DNA from: an uncultured Caryophanales bacterium
GTDB taxonomy: Bacteria > Bacillota_I > Bacilli_A > RFN20 > CAG-826
Length of the DNA stretch: 11,092 nt
Direction of reading: 5' to 3'
Assembly (NCBI GenBank): GCA_946401755.1
Contig: CAMIVH010000021.1
Location: forward strand, 1 to 11,092
The translations under genes were made by a program, and so were the position numbers. Positions 5,297 through 11,092 of the stretch are shown one piece after another. The notes under the pieces are model-generated. The model ran no database searches. It was not told the DNA's origin and saw only the letters and a list, made by a program, of their open reading frames with translations. Numbering within the stretch: position 1 is the first letter of the stretch; the number at the start of each line of letters is the position of its first letter.

Positions 5297-7747
5297 TTAT
5301 TTACCAATGCGAGCGCCACAGAGATATAAGCTGTAGCCACCAGCGATGTAAGCGATAACGATTGTGTTTTCGCCTTCTTGTAATGAAATATTGCAAACTG
5401 TTTTCCAAACAGGAACTAATAATGTACCCCTGTCAGATTGATCGGATTTTTCTGTAACATCGGTGAAATCAACATCTTGTTCTGGAGGAGTAACTTTTTT
5501 TCCGTTGACAGTGATGGAATCCTTTTCTGGTTTTGGATCTTCTGTACTATCAGCTTGTCTCCAGAAACCTGTTTTGGCTTGGTTACCATCTTTAACACCT
5601 AATAATAATTGTAATTCAACTTCCATTGCAGCTTCGGCAGTGTATGTTAATGTACAAGTTGTATCGGCAGCGTTGAATTTGTAACCTTTAACGCCTGGTA
5701 AACTATTACCAAAGTCTTTTTCTGTTAAAGTTTTACCTTCTGTTAAACCAGCTTTAATGTCTTCAGAAGACCATGTTTTGATAGCTTTGAATTCGTGTGG
5801 CATGAACTTGAGGCTCTTTAAGTAAAGACCACTATCATCAGCAAGGATGGTAATAACCATTGTGTTTTCACCAACTTTTAAGTTAGCTTGACCAACGATG
5901 GTATCAACAGCACTGGAGTTAGAATTGACTGCACCAGCGACTGCAACATCAGCATCATTGACTTTAATAGCCATAACAGTTGATAAATCAGTAATAGCAC
6001 CTCTTAAACCTAATTGGATATCGAATAAGCCACCGACTTCAGCTTGGAATGTGTATGTTAAAGTTGCGTCTTTTTTGAAGTTTCTATACCAGTCACCACT
6101 GTATGATGAGTTGTATACTGCAGCGCCATCTTCTGGTGCGAGAACGCCATCAAATAAGTTAAGTGCAACGATACCTTCTTTCTCAAGAACTTTAACTGCG
6201 ACTTTAGCGTCTTTGTAGTTACCTTCTTTAGAGACGGTAATTGTTGTTTCACCAGCTTTGACACCAGTAACTAAACCGTTAGCATCGACTGTAGCGATTT
6301 GGTTGTTAGCGGAGGCATATGTTAAGCCTTCCATTGAACTTGTAATTTGAGCGGTTTTGCCTTCTCTCATTTCAAGATTTGCTTCGTTAACAACGACTGG
6401 GGTTGGAGCAACATATGGTCTGAAGATGAAGTTATAGAATTCAGATCTATAACCACCAGCCATACGTAAAGAGATTGTGTTCTTACCTTCGTGTAAGTGG
6501 AATGTGTATGGTAAGACGTATTCAGCTCTTTGCATGTTGTTTTGGCTACCTTTAACTGGGACAGATGTTTCTGCGTCAAAGTCAACTGGGTTGCCATCGA
6601 CATAAAGGATGTATCTGTAGTCTTCAATACGAGCACCCATCTTGACTTCGGTTTCAAGTTCGACACCTTCGGTCCAGGAGCCATCTTCGTTCTTTGTGGC
6701 TTTAGCATGGTCTTTGACCATAACGACTTCACCTGTGGTTGCGTCTTTTTGGACGTGATCATCAGCACCATCAATATAGTAACCTGGGGTCCAGTCATCA
6801 GCACTTCTGTTATATGCCCAGAAGTCACCACTTAAGTAGTCGGCTGGTCTAGCGTCACAGTATAATCTGGCATTTGCTAATGTAGCAGCTTGGTCAGCAT
6901 TTAATGTGAAGACGTATTCGAAGAAGTCACCTGTTTCAGTGGAACAGTAGACACATTCGTTGTTTGTTTCATGTTCGGAACCACCATCGGCTTTTAATGC
7001 TAAAGCATTACCGATAGGACGACCGAAGAATCTCATACCGCCGTTAGCACCTTCCATTAAGTGTGGTTTGGATGCTTCACTTGGTTCATTGGCTGCAAAG
7101 CCTAAGGATGTTTCGCCACAGAGCTTACATCTATAAAGACGGACTGTAGCTTCACCAGTTGGAGCTGGAGTTTCGCCACCAACGAGTTCGAGTTCGTGTT
7201 CTAAAGCTTCAATTACTTCACTTTCTTCAACACCACAGACTGAACATTTGTGTTTTCTTGAACCGGCTACACCACATTTGGCTTCTTTGGTAACTTCCCA
7301 TTCACCCCATGTGTGACCAGTTGCTGGGATTTCTTCAGGTTCTTCTGTTTGGCAAACTGAACATTTGTGTTTTCTTGAACCTGCTTCTGTACATGTGGCT
7401 TCTTTAGTAATTTCCCATTCGCCCCATGTGTGGTCGATCATTTGGAGAGTTTGTGTGACTTCCGCACCACAAACTGTACATTTAACCTTTTGAGAACCGG
7501 TTGCTGTACATGTAGCTGGAACTACATCAGTTGGATCGCCGAATGTGTGTCTAGCGTTTTCGGCTTTACCGCCGTCGTTAGCAGCACAATCTTTCCAGTG
7601 ATTATTGTTGTCATACTTCCATGGCGCATCTGGAGCAGCTGAGTGCTTGTGAGCGGATGATGAAGGATTATCACCGTTACCGGAACAAGCTGAAACAGCT
7701 AAGGCCGCAGCCACAGCAAGCATCGCAAACAATTTGTTGTGTTTCAT
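5297..7747 (-). CDS. Surface lipoprotein: Cys-rich repeats, three CBM-like beta-sandwiches and a Big_2 domain
   Basis: An 816-residue exported lipoprotein. MKHNKLFAMLAVAAALAVSAC is a lipoprotein signal with lipidated Cys21. I chose the ATG at 7747 because AAAGGA lies just upstream; an in-frame ATG at 7777 would put ten residues before the signal. Order: an HKH...HW..C segment (33-54); three 39-residue repeats with C-x9-C-x2-C and HT(W/F)GEWE (67-183), plus a partial fourth CxxC (207/210); beta-sandwich A (about 232-445); Big_2 Ig-like domain (about 450-522); beta-sandwich B (528-650); beta-sandwich C (655-816). The three sandwiches share a closing motif, (E/V)G(E/K)NT(I/M), about 10-20 residues before a final strand, as in carbohydrate-binding modules of the galactose-binding fold. 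No catalytic domain is visible, so glycan or host-surface binding is inferred. It is transcribed alone, between two terminators. Lipoprotein and modular architecture are sure; the ligand is unknown. Confidence 0.88.
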   Translation of the reverse strand: MKHNKLFAMLAVAAALAVSACSGNGDNPSSSAHKHSAAPDAPWKYDNNNHWKDCAANDGGKAENARHTFGDPTDVVPATCTATGSQKVKCTVCGAEVTQTLQMIDHTWGEWEITKEATCTEAGSRKHKCSVCQTEEPEEIPATGHTWGEWEVTKEAKCGVAGSRKHKCSVCGVEESEVIEALEHELELVGGETPAPTGEATVRLYRCKLCGETSLGFAANEPSEASKPHLMEGANGGMRFFGRPIGNALALKADGGSEHETNNECVYCSTETGDFFEYVFTLNADQAATLANARLYCDARPADYLSGDFWAYNRSADDWTPGYYIDGADDHVQKDATTGEVVMVKDHAKATKNEDGSWTEGVELETEVKMGARIEDYRYILYVDGNPVDFDAETSVPVKGSQNNMQRAEYVLPYTFHLHEGKNTISLRMAGGYRSEFYNFIFRPYVAPTPVVVNEANLEMREGKTAQITSSMEGLTYASANNQIATVDANGLVTGVKAGETTITVSKEGNYKDAKVAVKVLEKEGIVALNLFDGVLAPEDGAAVYNSSYSGDWYRNFKKDATLTYTFQAEVGGLFDIQLGLRGAITDLSTVMAIKVNDADVAVAGAVNSNSSAVDTIVGQANLKVGENTMVITILADDSGLYLKSLKFMPHEFKAIKTWSSEDIKAGLTEGKTLTEKDFGNSLPGVKGYKFNAADTTCTLTYTAEAAMEVELQLLLGVKDGNQAKTGFWRQADSTEDPKPEKDSITVNGKKVTPPEQDVDFTDVTEKSDQSDRGTLLVPVWKTVCNISLQEGENTIVIAYIAGGYSLYLCGARIGK
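7199..7549 (-). repeat. Three tandem 117-bp coding repeats (39-residue Cys-rich unit)
   Basis: Units at 7433-7549, 7316-7432 and 7199-7315 encode lipoprotein residues 67-183. Cys80/90/93, Cys119/129/132 and Cys158/168/171 recur at exactly 39 residues. Units two and three share a 26-nt exact match (7356-7381 and 7239-7264), offset by 117. Unit one is more diverged. The HTWGEWEVTKEATC...C.VCG type is common in surface proteins of gut Firmicutes. Paired CxxC motifs suggest metal binding or disulfides, which is not shown here. Confidence 0.9.
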
Positions 7748-7800
7748 AAAAAATTCCTTTCCGTGCAAAAAGCACAATGATTCACAATTACAATTTGTTT

Positions 7801-7826
7801 TGTTGATTGCTTATCAACATTGATAA
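7801..7826 (-). promoter_or_regulatory. Overlapping inverted repeats at the lipoprotein transcription start and leader
   Basis: TTATCAACATTGATAA (7811-7826) is a perfect 7-2-7 inverted repeat covering the predicted start point near 7824. Its left half also takes part in a second 7-5-7 inverted repeat (TGTTGAT at 7801-7807, ATCAACA at 7813-7819), so the two pairings exclude each other. The first is best placed as an operator and the second as an RNA hairpin or additional half-site. No regulator is encoded nearby. Confidence 0.5.
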
Positions 7827-7830
7827 ATCT

Positions 7831-7859
7831 ATATTAAAGGATTATTAATATCTTTGCAA
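7831..7859 (-). promoter_or_regulatory. Promoter of the lipoprotein gene
   Basis: On the minus strand TTGCAA (7859-7854) and TAATAT (7836-7831) have the optimal 17-nt spacer; each matches the sigma-A consensus at four of six bases. The predicted start near 7824 leaves a leader of about 77 nt before the ATG at 7747. A small GTGC-T5-GCAC hairpin lies just before the AAAGGA ribosome site. Confidence 0.5.
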
Positions 7860-7930
7860 GATAGATAAAACATAGTTTTGTAAAAAATGTGAGGTTAACT
7901 AACTTTTCCGATAATATTTATTAATAAAAA

Positions 7931-7975
7931 GAAAAAGCCCGCACACATCTAGCGTTAGAAATGGCGGACTTTTTG
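7931..7975 (-). terminator. Intrinsic terminator of the redox operon
   Basis: On the minus strand AGTCCGC pairs with GCGGGCT. An inner stem of about 8 bp (one mismatch) sits above it, with loop ACGC at about 7956-7953, and five U follow (7936-7932). The A-run on the other arm gives a T-run on the plus strand, but there the outer stem carries a C-A mismatch, so minus-strand termination is favoured. It lies 8 nt beyond the rubredoxin stop. Confidence 0.8.
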
Positions 7976-7982
7976 TATGTTA

Positions 7983-8138
7983 TTATTGCGCAGCAAACAT
8001 ATCCTTACCAGCGCCACACCACGCACAGGTGTAATCCTCTGGTAAATCTTCGAACTTTGTGCCTGGAGCAATACCTCTTTCAGGATCGCCTAATTCTTCA
8101 TCGTAGATAAAGCCACAAGCTTGACAAACGTACTTCAT
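7983..8138 (-). CDS. Rubredoxin (free, 51 residues)
   Basis: A small one-electron carrier with a mononuclear Fe(Cys)4 centre. The sequence opens MKYVCQACGFIYDEELGDPE and supplies iron ligands Cys5, Cys8, Cys38 and Cys41, with the usual 29 residues between the two CxxC pairs and the DPERGIAPGTKFEDLPEDY core seen in free rubredoxins. Length is normal. The second ligand pair reads CAWCGAGKDMF, where many rubredoxins have Pro after the first Cys. The start at 8138 is set by a strong AAGGAGAG ribosome site that overlaps the flavodiiron stop; the two genes are 10 nt apart. It ends the operon, right before a terminator. It probably feeds electrons to the upstream flavodiiron enzyme or to a peroxidase elsewhere. 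Too short for many automated gene lists, but certain by motif. Confidence 0.96.
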   Translation of the reverse strand: MKYVCQACGFIYDEELGDPERGIAPGTKFEDLPEDYTCAWCGAGKDMFAAQ

Positions 8139-8148
8139 AATTCTCTCC

Positions 8149-9948
8149 TTATTTTATTTCTTCAAAATCTGCCACACCGTGTTTACAAAGTGGGCAGATA
8201 AAATCATCTGGCAAATCACCTTCGTGGACATAACCACAAACTTTACAAACATAGCCTTTTTTCTTTTCAGTGTTTGGCTTTGGTTTAACATTTGCTTGAT
8301 AGTAGTTATAGGTCATTGTTTCTATGTTATTAATTGTCTTACTTTCAGTGACAGAGCATATGAACATGCCATGAGTGCCTAAATCGACATAGTTATCCAC
8401 TCTTAGTGAGATAAAAGCGTTGATGTAATTAGAAAGCACCACTAATCCGTTTTCGCTTCTTAATACTTCTTCACCCGCGAATTTATCAGTGTCCTTGCCT
8501 GAGGCAAAACCATACTTTTGGAAAACACTAAATGGGGCTTCGTTATTTAGGCAGTTAACATTAAGGATGCCACTCTTCTTGACTAAGTCGTGAGAGTAAT
8601 TGAGTTTATTAATATTAACCGCGACACGTAAAGGTGTATCAGTTAATTGGGTAACTGTATTTACAACACAACCATTATCTTTTTTACCATCACTAGAGGT
8701 CACGACATATAAACCATAGCCAATTTTGAACAAGGCTTTTGGATCTAATTCTGGTTGTTTTTCTTCCTTCAATTCCTTCATCGCTTTATAGTCACTGCTA
8801 AGAGCGTCGGCTAGAAGGTTAATCTGATTTTTATTTTCTTCACTCATCGCCGAAAGAATTTTCACTGTTGGCTCAATAAAGGTGAGATTCTTACAGTTAG
8901 CAAGCTTCTCTTTCGTCACCTTTGCCGCGAGTGGCGCCCATGAACCATTTTCAATAAAAGCAATCTTCTTATTTTGGAAATTACGTTCCACTAAATGAGC
9001 GATAAATGTTTCCATAAATGGAAAGATACCAGCGTTATATGTCGTTGTGGCTAACACTATCTTTGAATATCTAAAAGCGTCTTCTACGGCTTCCGCCATA
9101 TCTTCTCTAGCTAAATCCGCAATAGCGATTTTAGGTGTACCATTAGCCTCTAACTTTTCTTTTAATAGTTCCACTGCTTCTTTGGTGTGGCCGTAGACAC
9201 TTGTATAGAAAATAGCGACACCATCGGTTTCTGCTTGATATGATGACCAGGTGTCATATTGCTTTAAATAATGTGATAAATCACCACTTAAGATTGGACC
9301 ATGTAATGGGCAGATAGTTTTGATATCTAAAGTCGCGGCTTTCTTAAGCACGACTTGCACTTGCGCACCATATTTACCAACGATACCGAAGTAGTATCTA
9401 CGGGCTTCACAGTCCCATTCTTCTTCGACATCAAGGGCACCAAATTTACCAAAGGCATCCGCACTGAAAAGGACTTTCGCAGTGCTATCATAGGTGAACA
9501 TCACTTCTGGCCAGTGCACCATTGGGGCAAAGACAAAGTTTAAGACATGCTCACCTAGGTTTAATGAATCGCCATCGTTAACCACTACTTTATGAGGGAT
9601 TTCTTCGTGGAAGAATTGTTCCATCATCTTAAACGTTTTAGCGTTACCGACAACGTATGTATCAGGATATTTCTTCAGAAAATTAATAATGTTTGCGGAG
9701 TGATCTGGCTCCATATGTTGGATGATTAAATATGTTGGTTTTTCTCCTTCTAAGACATTAGCGATGTTCTTGAGCCATTCTTCAGTGAAGTGTTGGTCCA
9801 CTGTATCCATAATGGCGATCATTTCATCTTTGATGATATAGGAATTATAAGCCATGCCATTAGGCACATCATATTGTCCTTCAAAGAGGTCGATTTGATG
9901 GTCATTTACACCGATATAATAGATATCTTTTTCAATTAGTTTCTTCAT
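8149..9948 (-). CDS. Four-domain flavodiiron protein (FprA core fused to flavin reductase and rubredoxin)
   Basis: A 599-residue cytoplasmic enzyme predicted to reduce O2 to water and/or NO to N2O. Residues 1-240 are the metallo-beta-lactamase-like diiron domain, with all ligands present: His78, Glu80, Asp82 and His83 in HMEPDH, His145, Asp164 and His216. Residues 243-390 are flavodoxin-like, with an FMN phosphate loop at YTSVYGHT (248-255). Residues 403-555 resemble the flavin reductase domain (FKIGYGLYVVTS...). Residues 565-599 are a short-spaced rubredoxin (Cys568, 571, 585, 588). The last two domains together correspond to Hrb, the NADH:FprA oxidoreductase that Moorella encodes separately, so this chain may use NAD(P)H directly. 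The ATG lies 1 nt past the flavodoxin-gene stop without a good ribosome site, which implies translational coupling. Whether O2 or NO is preferred cannot be told from sequence. Confidence 0.95.
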   Translation of the reverse strand: MKKLIEKDIYYIGVNDHQIDLFEGQYDVPNGMAYNSYIIKDEMIAIMDTVDQHFTEEWLKNIANVLEGEKPTYLIIQHMEPDHSANIINFLKKYPDTYVVGNAKTFKMMEQFFHEEIPHKVVVNDGDSLNLGEHVLNFVFAPMVHWPEVMFTYDSTAKVLFSADAFGKFGALDVEEEWDCEARRYYFGIVGKYGAQVQVVLKKAATLDIKTICPLHGPILSGDLSHYLKQYDTWSSYQAETDGVAIFYTSVYGHTKEAVELLKEKLEANGTPKIAIADLAREDMAEAVEDAFRYSKIVLATTTYNAGIFPFMETFIAHLVERNFQNKKIAFIENGSWAPLAAKVTKEKLANCKNLTFIEPTVKILSAMSEENKNQINLLADALSSDYKAMKELKEEKQPELDPKALFKIGYGLYVVTSSDGKKDNGCVVNTVTQLTDTPLRVAVNINKLNYSHDLVKKSGILNVNCLNNEAPFSVFQKYGFASGKDTDKFAGEEVLRSENGLVVLSNYINAFISLRVDNYVDLGTHGMFICSVTESKTINNIETMTYNYYQANVKPKPNTEKKKGYVCKVCGYVHEGDLPDDFICPLCKHGVADFEEIK

Positions 9949-9949
9949 A

Positions 9950-10477
9950 CTATTTGTTCAACCATTCTTTTAATTTAGCATCAATATTATCGACTTCACT
10001 GCCTTTACAGGCAAAGCCTGGTTTAATGACAGCGCCTTTAGCGGCGCCTTTTAATTCCATTTCCGCTAAGCCTAAAGAACCTTCTTCGTTTGTGCAGAAT
10101 GGATAAATGGTTTTACCGATGAACTTATAGTCTTTTATGAATGTTGCCACCACTCGTGGATATGTTCTCCACCAGCATGGGAAGCCTAAATAAATCACAT
10201 CGTATTCATCAAGATTTGGAAGTGGATGTAGATAAGGCACTCTTTCACCAGTTTCATCTTCTCTTCCAGAGCGTTTAACACATTCATCATAAGAGAATGG
10301 ATATGGTTCCACTGGTTCAATCTTAAACATTGGAGCGGCTTTCTCAGTGGAAATCTTTTCCGCGAGTATTTCTGTGAAGCCTTTCTTAATTACTTGAGTT
10401 TGACCGTTGACGGAATTTTCGCCAACACGAGAAAAATATACGACTAATTGTTTCATGGTATTATTTGTATCTTTCAA
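9950..10477 (-). CDS. Flavodoxin-like FMN protein (Flavodoxin_4 type)
   Basis: A 175-residue FMN-binding flavodoxin-fold protein, of the group often annotated flavodoxin or NAD(P)H-dependent oxidoreductase. The phosphate-binding loop is YFSRVGEN (14-21). FMN-contact loops are probably LGFPCWWRTYP (97-107) and PFCTNEEGSLG (126-136). Residues 52-66 (KIEPVEPYPFSYDEC) are the family's typical insert. It heads the operon and is coupled to the flavodiiron gene (1-nt gap), so electron transfer to or from that enzyme is a reasonable inference. The start is taken as TTG at 10477 because AAAGGG lies 8 nt upstream. An ATG at 10456 (seven residues later) is where the fold begins but has no ribosome site. 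The stop is TAG, the only non-TAA stop here. Family sure, start moderately sure, role inferred. Confidence 0.88.
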   Translation of the reverse strand: MKDTNNTMKQLVVYFSRVGENSVNGQTQVIKKGFTEILAEKISTEKAAPMFKIEPVEPYPFSYDECVKRSGREDETGERVPYLHPLPNLDEYDVIYLGFPCWWRTYPRVVATFIKDYKFIGKTIYPFCTNEEGSLGLAEMELKGAAKGAVIKPGFACKGSEVDNIDAKLKEWLNK

Positions 10478-10549
10478 GAGATATCCCTTTCACTCTCATT
10501 ATGGCAAATATAACGTGTTAAAGAAAGAGAATACATTTAAAATAGACTT
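10478..10549. promoter_or_regulatory. Divergent control region between the redox operon and the GNAT gene
   Basis: This 72-bp AT-rich spacer must drive both directions. Plus strand: TAAAAT at 10538-10543 ends 6 nt before the GNAT ATG and no Shine-Dalgarno sequence is seen, which predicts a leaderless mRNA. Minus strand: TATATT (10512-10507) or CATAAT (10503-10498) are -10 candidates, followed by the AAAGGG ribosome site. No clear -35 is seen on either strand, and I find no strong operator palindrome. Confidence 0.4.
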
Positions 10550-11092
10550 ATGTTAATAAAAAGAGAGTATTTAGGGGAATCCACTATTAAGAAAGATGTT
10601 TCTAATTTATTAGAAAGCGCTTTTCCGATTGAAGAAAGACCACCCACTAAATACTTCTTTAAATCGTTGGAAAAGAAAGAGAACAAACTATTTGCGTATT
10701 ATCTAGATAATACTTTTATTGGTTTTACCTTTCTTTGCTTCTATCAAGATGTCTGCTATATCTTCTTTTTAGCGGTCACCGAATCTTATCGTCATCAAGG
10801 CTATGGAGGAGAAATCATTGAGGATATCAAAAAGTCATATCCTGATTATGTCATCTTGTTATGCTTTGAAGAGCTTGATCCTAAATACCCTAATTATGAA
10901 GAGAGAGTTAAAAGAAAGAACTTCTACTATTCACATGGTTTTAAAGATAACAAAATGAAAACCAATGAATTTGGTGTCATCTTTGAGACCGCGTTCATTG
11001 GTAAACATCGAGTTGATTTTTCTACTTACGTAGAGATATTTGTTATTGGTTTTGGTGAATTTGCTAGGAAACACATCAAACCAGCGAGTTAA
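10550..11092 (+). CDS. GNAT-family N-acetyltransferase
   Basis: A 180-residue acyl-CoA-dependent acetyltransferase of the GNAT fold. Motif A is clear: a beta-strand CYIFFLAVTESY (69-80) runs into the pyrophosphate loop RHQGYGG (81-87), with Arg81, Gly84 and Gly86 in the (Q/R)xxGx(G/A) positions, then a helix to about 95. Motif B is the RKNFYYSHGF segment (122-131), placing an aromatic pair where the catalytic Tyr often lies. Residues 132-180 are a C-terminal extension with a conserved-looking FETAFIG strand. The substrate is unknown and nothing nearby indicates it. The start ATG at 10550 has no Shine-Dalgarno sequence but has TAAAAT exactly 6 nt upstream. The TAA stop is the last three bases of the window, so the gene is complete. 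It diverges from the redox operon. Confidence 0.88.
   Translation: MLIKREYLGESTIKKDVSNLLESAFPIEERPPTKYFFKSLEKKENKLFAYYLDNTFIGFTFLCFYQDVCYIFFLAVTESYRHQGYGGEIIEDIKKSYPDYVILLCFEELDPKYPNYEERVKRKNFYYSHGFKDNKMKTNEFGVIFETAFIGKHRVDFSTYVEIFVIGFGEFARKHIKPAS

Noticed and set aside
6367..6831. 154-codon minus-strand frame inside the lipoprotein gene
   Set aside because: It is a second frame of the same strand within a gene with clear domain structure; its Thr/Lys/Ser-rich product has no recognisable motif.
7199..7549. CRISPR-like or mobile tandem repeat
   Set aside because: The 117-bp units are in frame, without spacers, and encode a 39-residue protein repeat.
7748..7777. Ten-residue upstream extension of the lipoprotein (ATG at 7777)
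   Set aside because: The AAAGGA ribosome site lies inside this stretch and serves the ATG at 7747, which begins a normal lipoprotein signal.
7748..7824. Riboswitch in the lipoprotein leader
   Set aside because: The leader is only about 77 nt, with short A/T hairpins and no conserved aptamer core that I can recognise; an operator is the simpler reading of the palindrome.
1..11092. UGA recoding to Trp, as in some Mollicutes
   Set aside because: Genes use TGG for Trp and read through without in-frame TGA. The lack of TGA stops among nine genes is too small a sample to mean anything.

Overview
The window looks like chromosomal DNA from a low-GC anaerobic Firmicute, most likely a gut or rumen Bacilli lineage of the Erysipelotrichales/RF39/Acholeplasmatales type. 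That placement is inference from three things: AT-rich spacers, anaerobe redox genes (flavodiiron protein, rubredoxins), and a lipoprotein carrying Cys-rich and Ig-like repeats typical of gut Firmicutes. The standard genetic code fits: Trp is TGG, and of nine visible stops eight are TAA, one is TAG and none is TGA. I see no IS element, phage gene, CRISPR array, tRNA or rRNA, and no gene-free stretch longer than about 235 bases.

Layout. 1-2817, minus strand: pepC (C1B aminopeptidase), then a HAD phosphatase 4 nt downstream, then a four-helix membrane protein that runs off the left edge and has its own -10 box. 2818-2904: divergent promoter region. 2905-3435, plus strand: a Nudix hydrolase of the ADP-ribose pyrophosphatase type. 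Its stop codon shares the bases TTAA with the stop of a convergent ABC exporter (3432-5186, minus). 5187-5296: ABC promoter and a bidirectional terminator. 5297-7747, minus: a large lipoprotein with Cys-rich tandem repeats, three carbohydrate-binding-like beta-sandwiches and one Big_2 domain. 7748-7982: its promoter, an operator-like palindrome and the terminator of the next operon. 7983-10477, minus: a redox operon of flavodoxin-like protein, a four-domain flavodiiron protein (metallo-beta-lactamase, flavodoxin, flavin reductase, rubredoxin) and a free rubredoxin. 10550-11092, plus: a GNAT acetyltransferase ending exactly at the window edge.

How the genes work together. The redox operon is the clearest functional unit. 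The fused flavodiiron enzyme carries in one chain what Moorella makes as FprA plus high-molecular-weight rubredoxin (Hrb), so it could pass electrons from NAD(P)H to O2 or NO unaided. The flavodoxin-like protein and free rubredoxin are probable extra carriers. PepC and the HAD enzyme are housekeeping peptide and phosphate-ester hydrolases. The lipoprotein is a surface binding protein with no visible catalytic domain.

The most notable non-coding signal is a repeated start geometry. Three genes in separate transcription units (Nudix, ABC exporter, GNAT) lack a Shine-Dalgarno sequence and carry a -10-like hexamer ending exactly 6 nt before the ATG. This predicts leaderless mRNAs, alongside ordinary Shine-Dalgarno starts on other genes.
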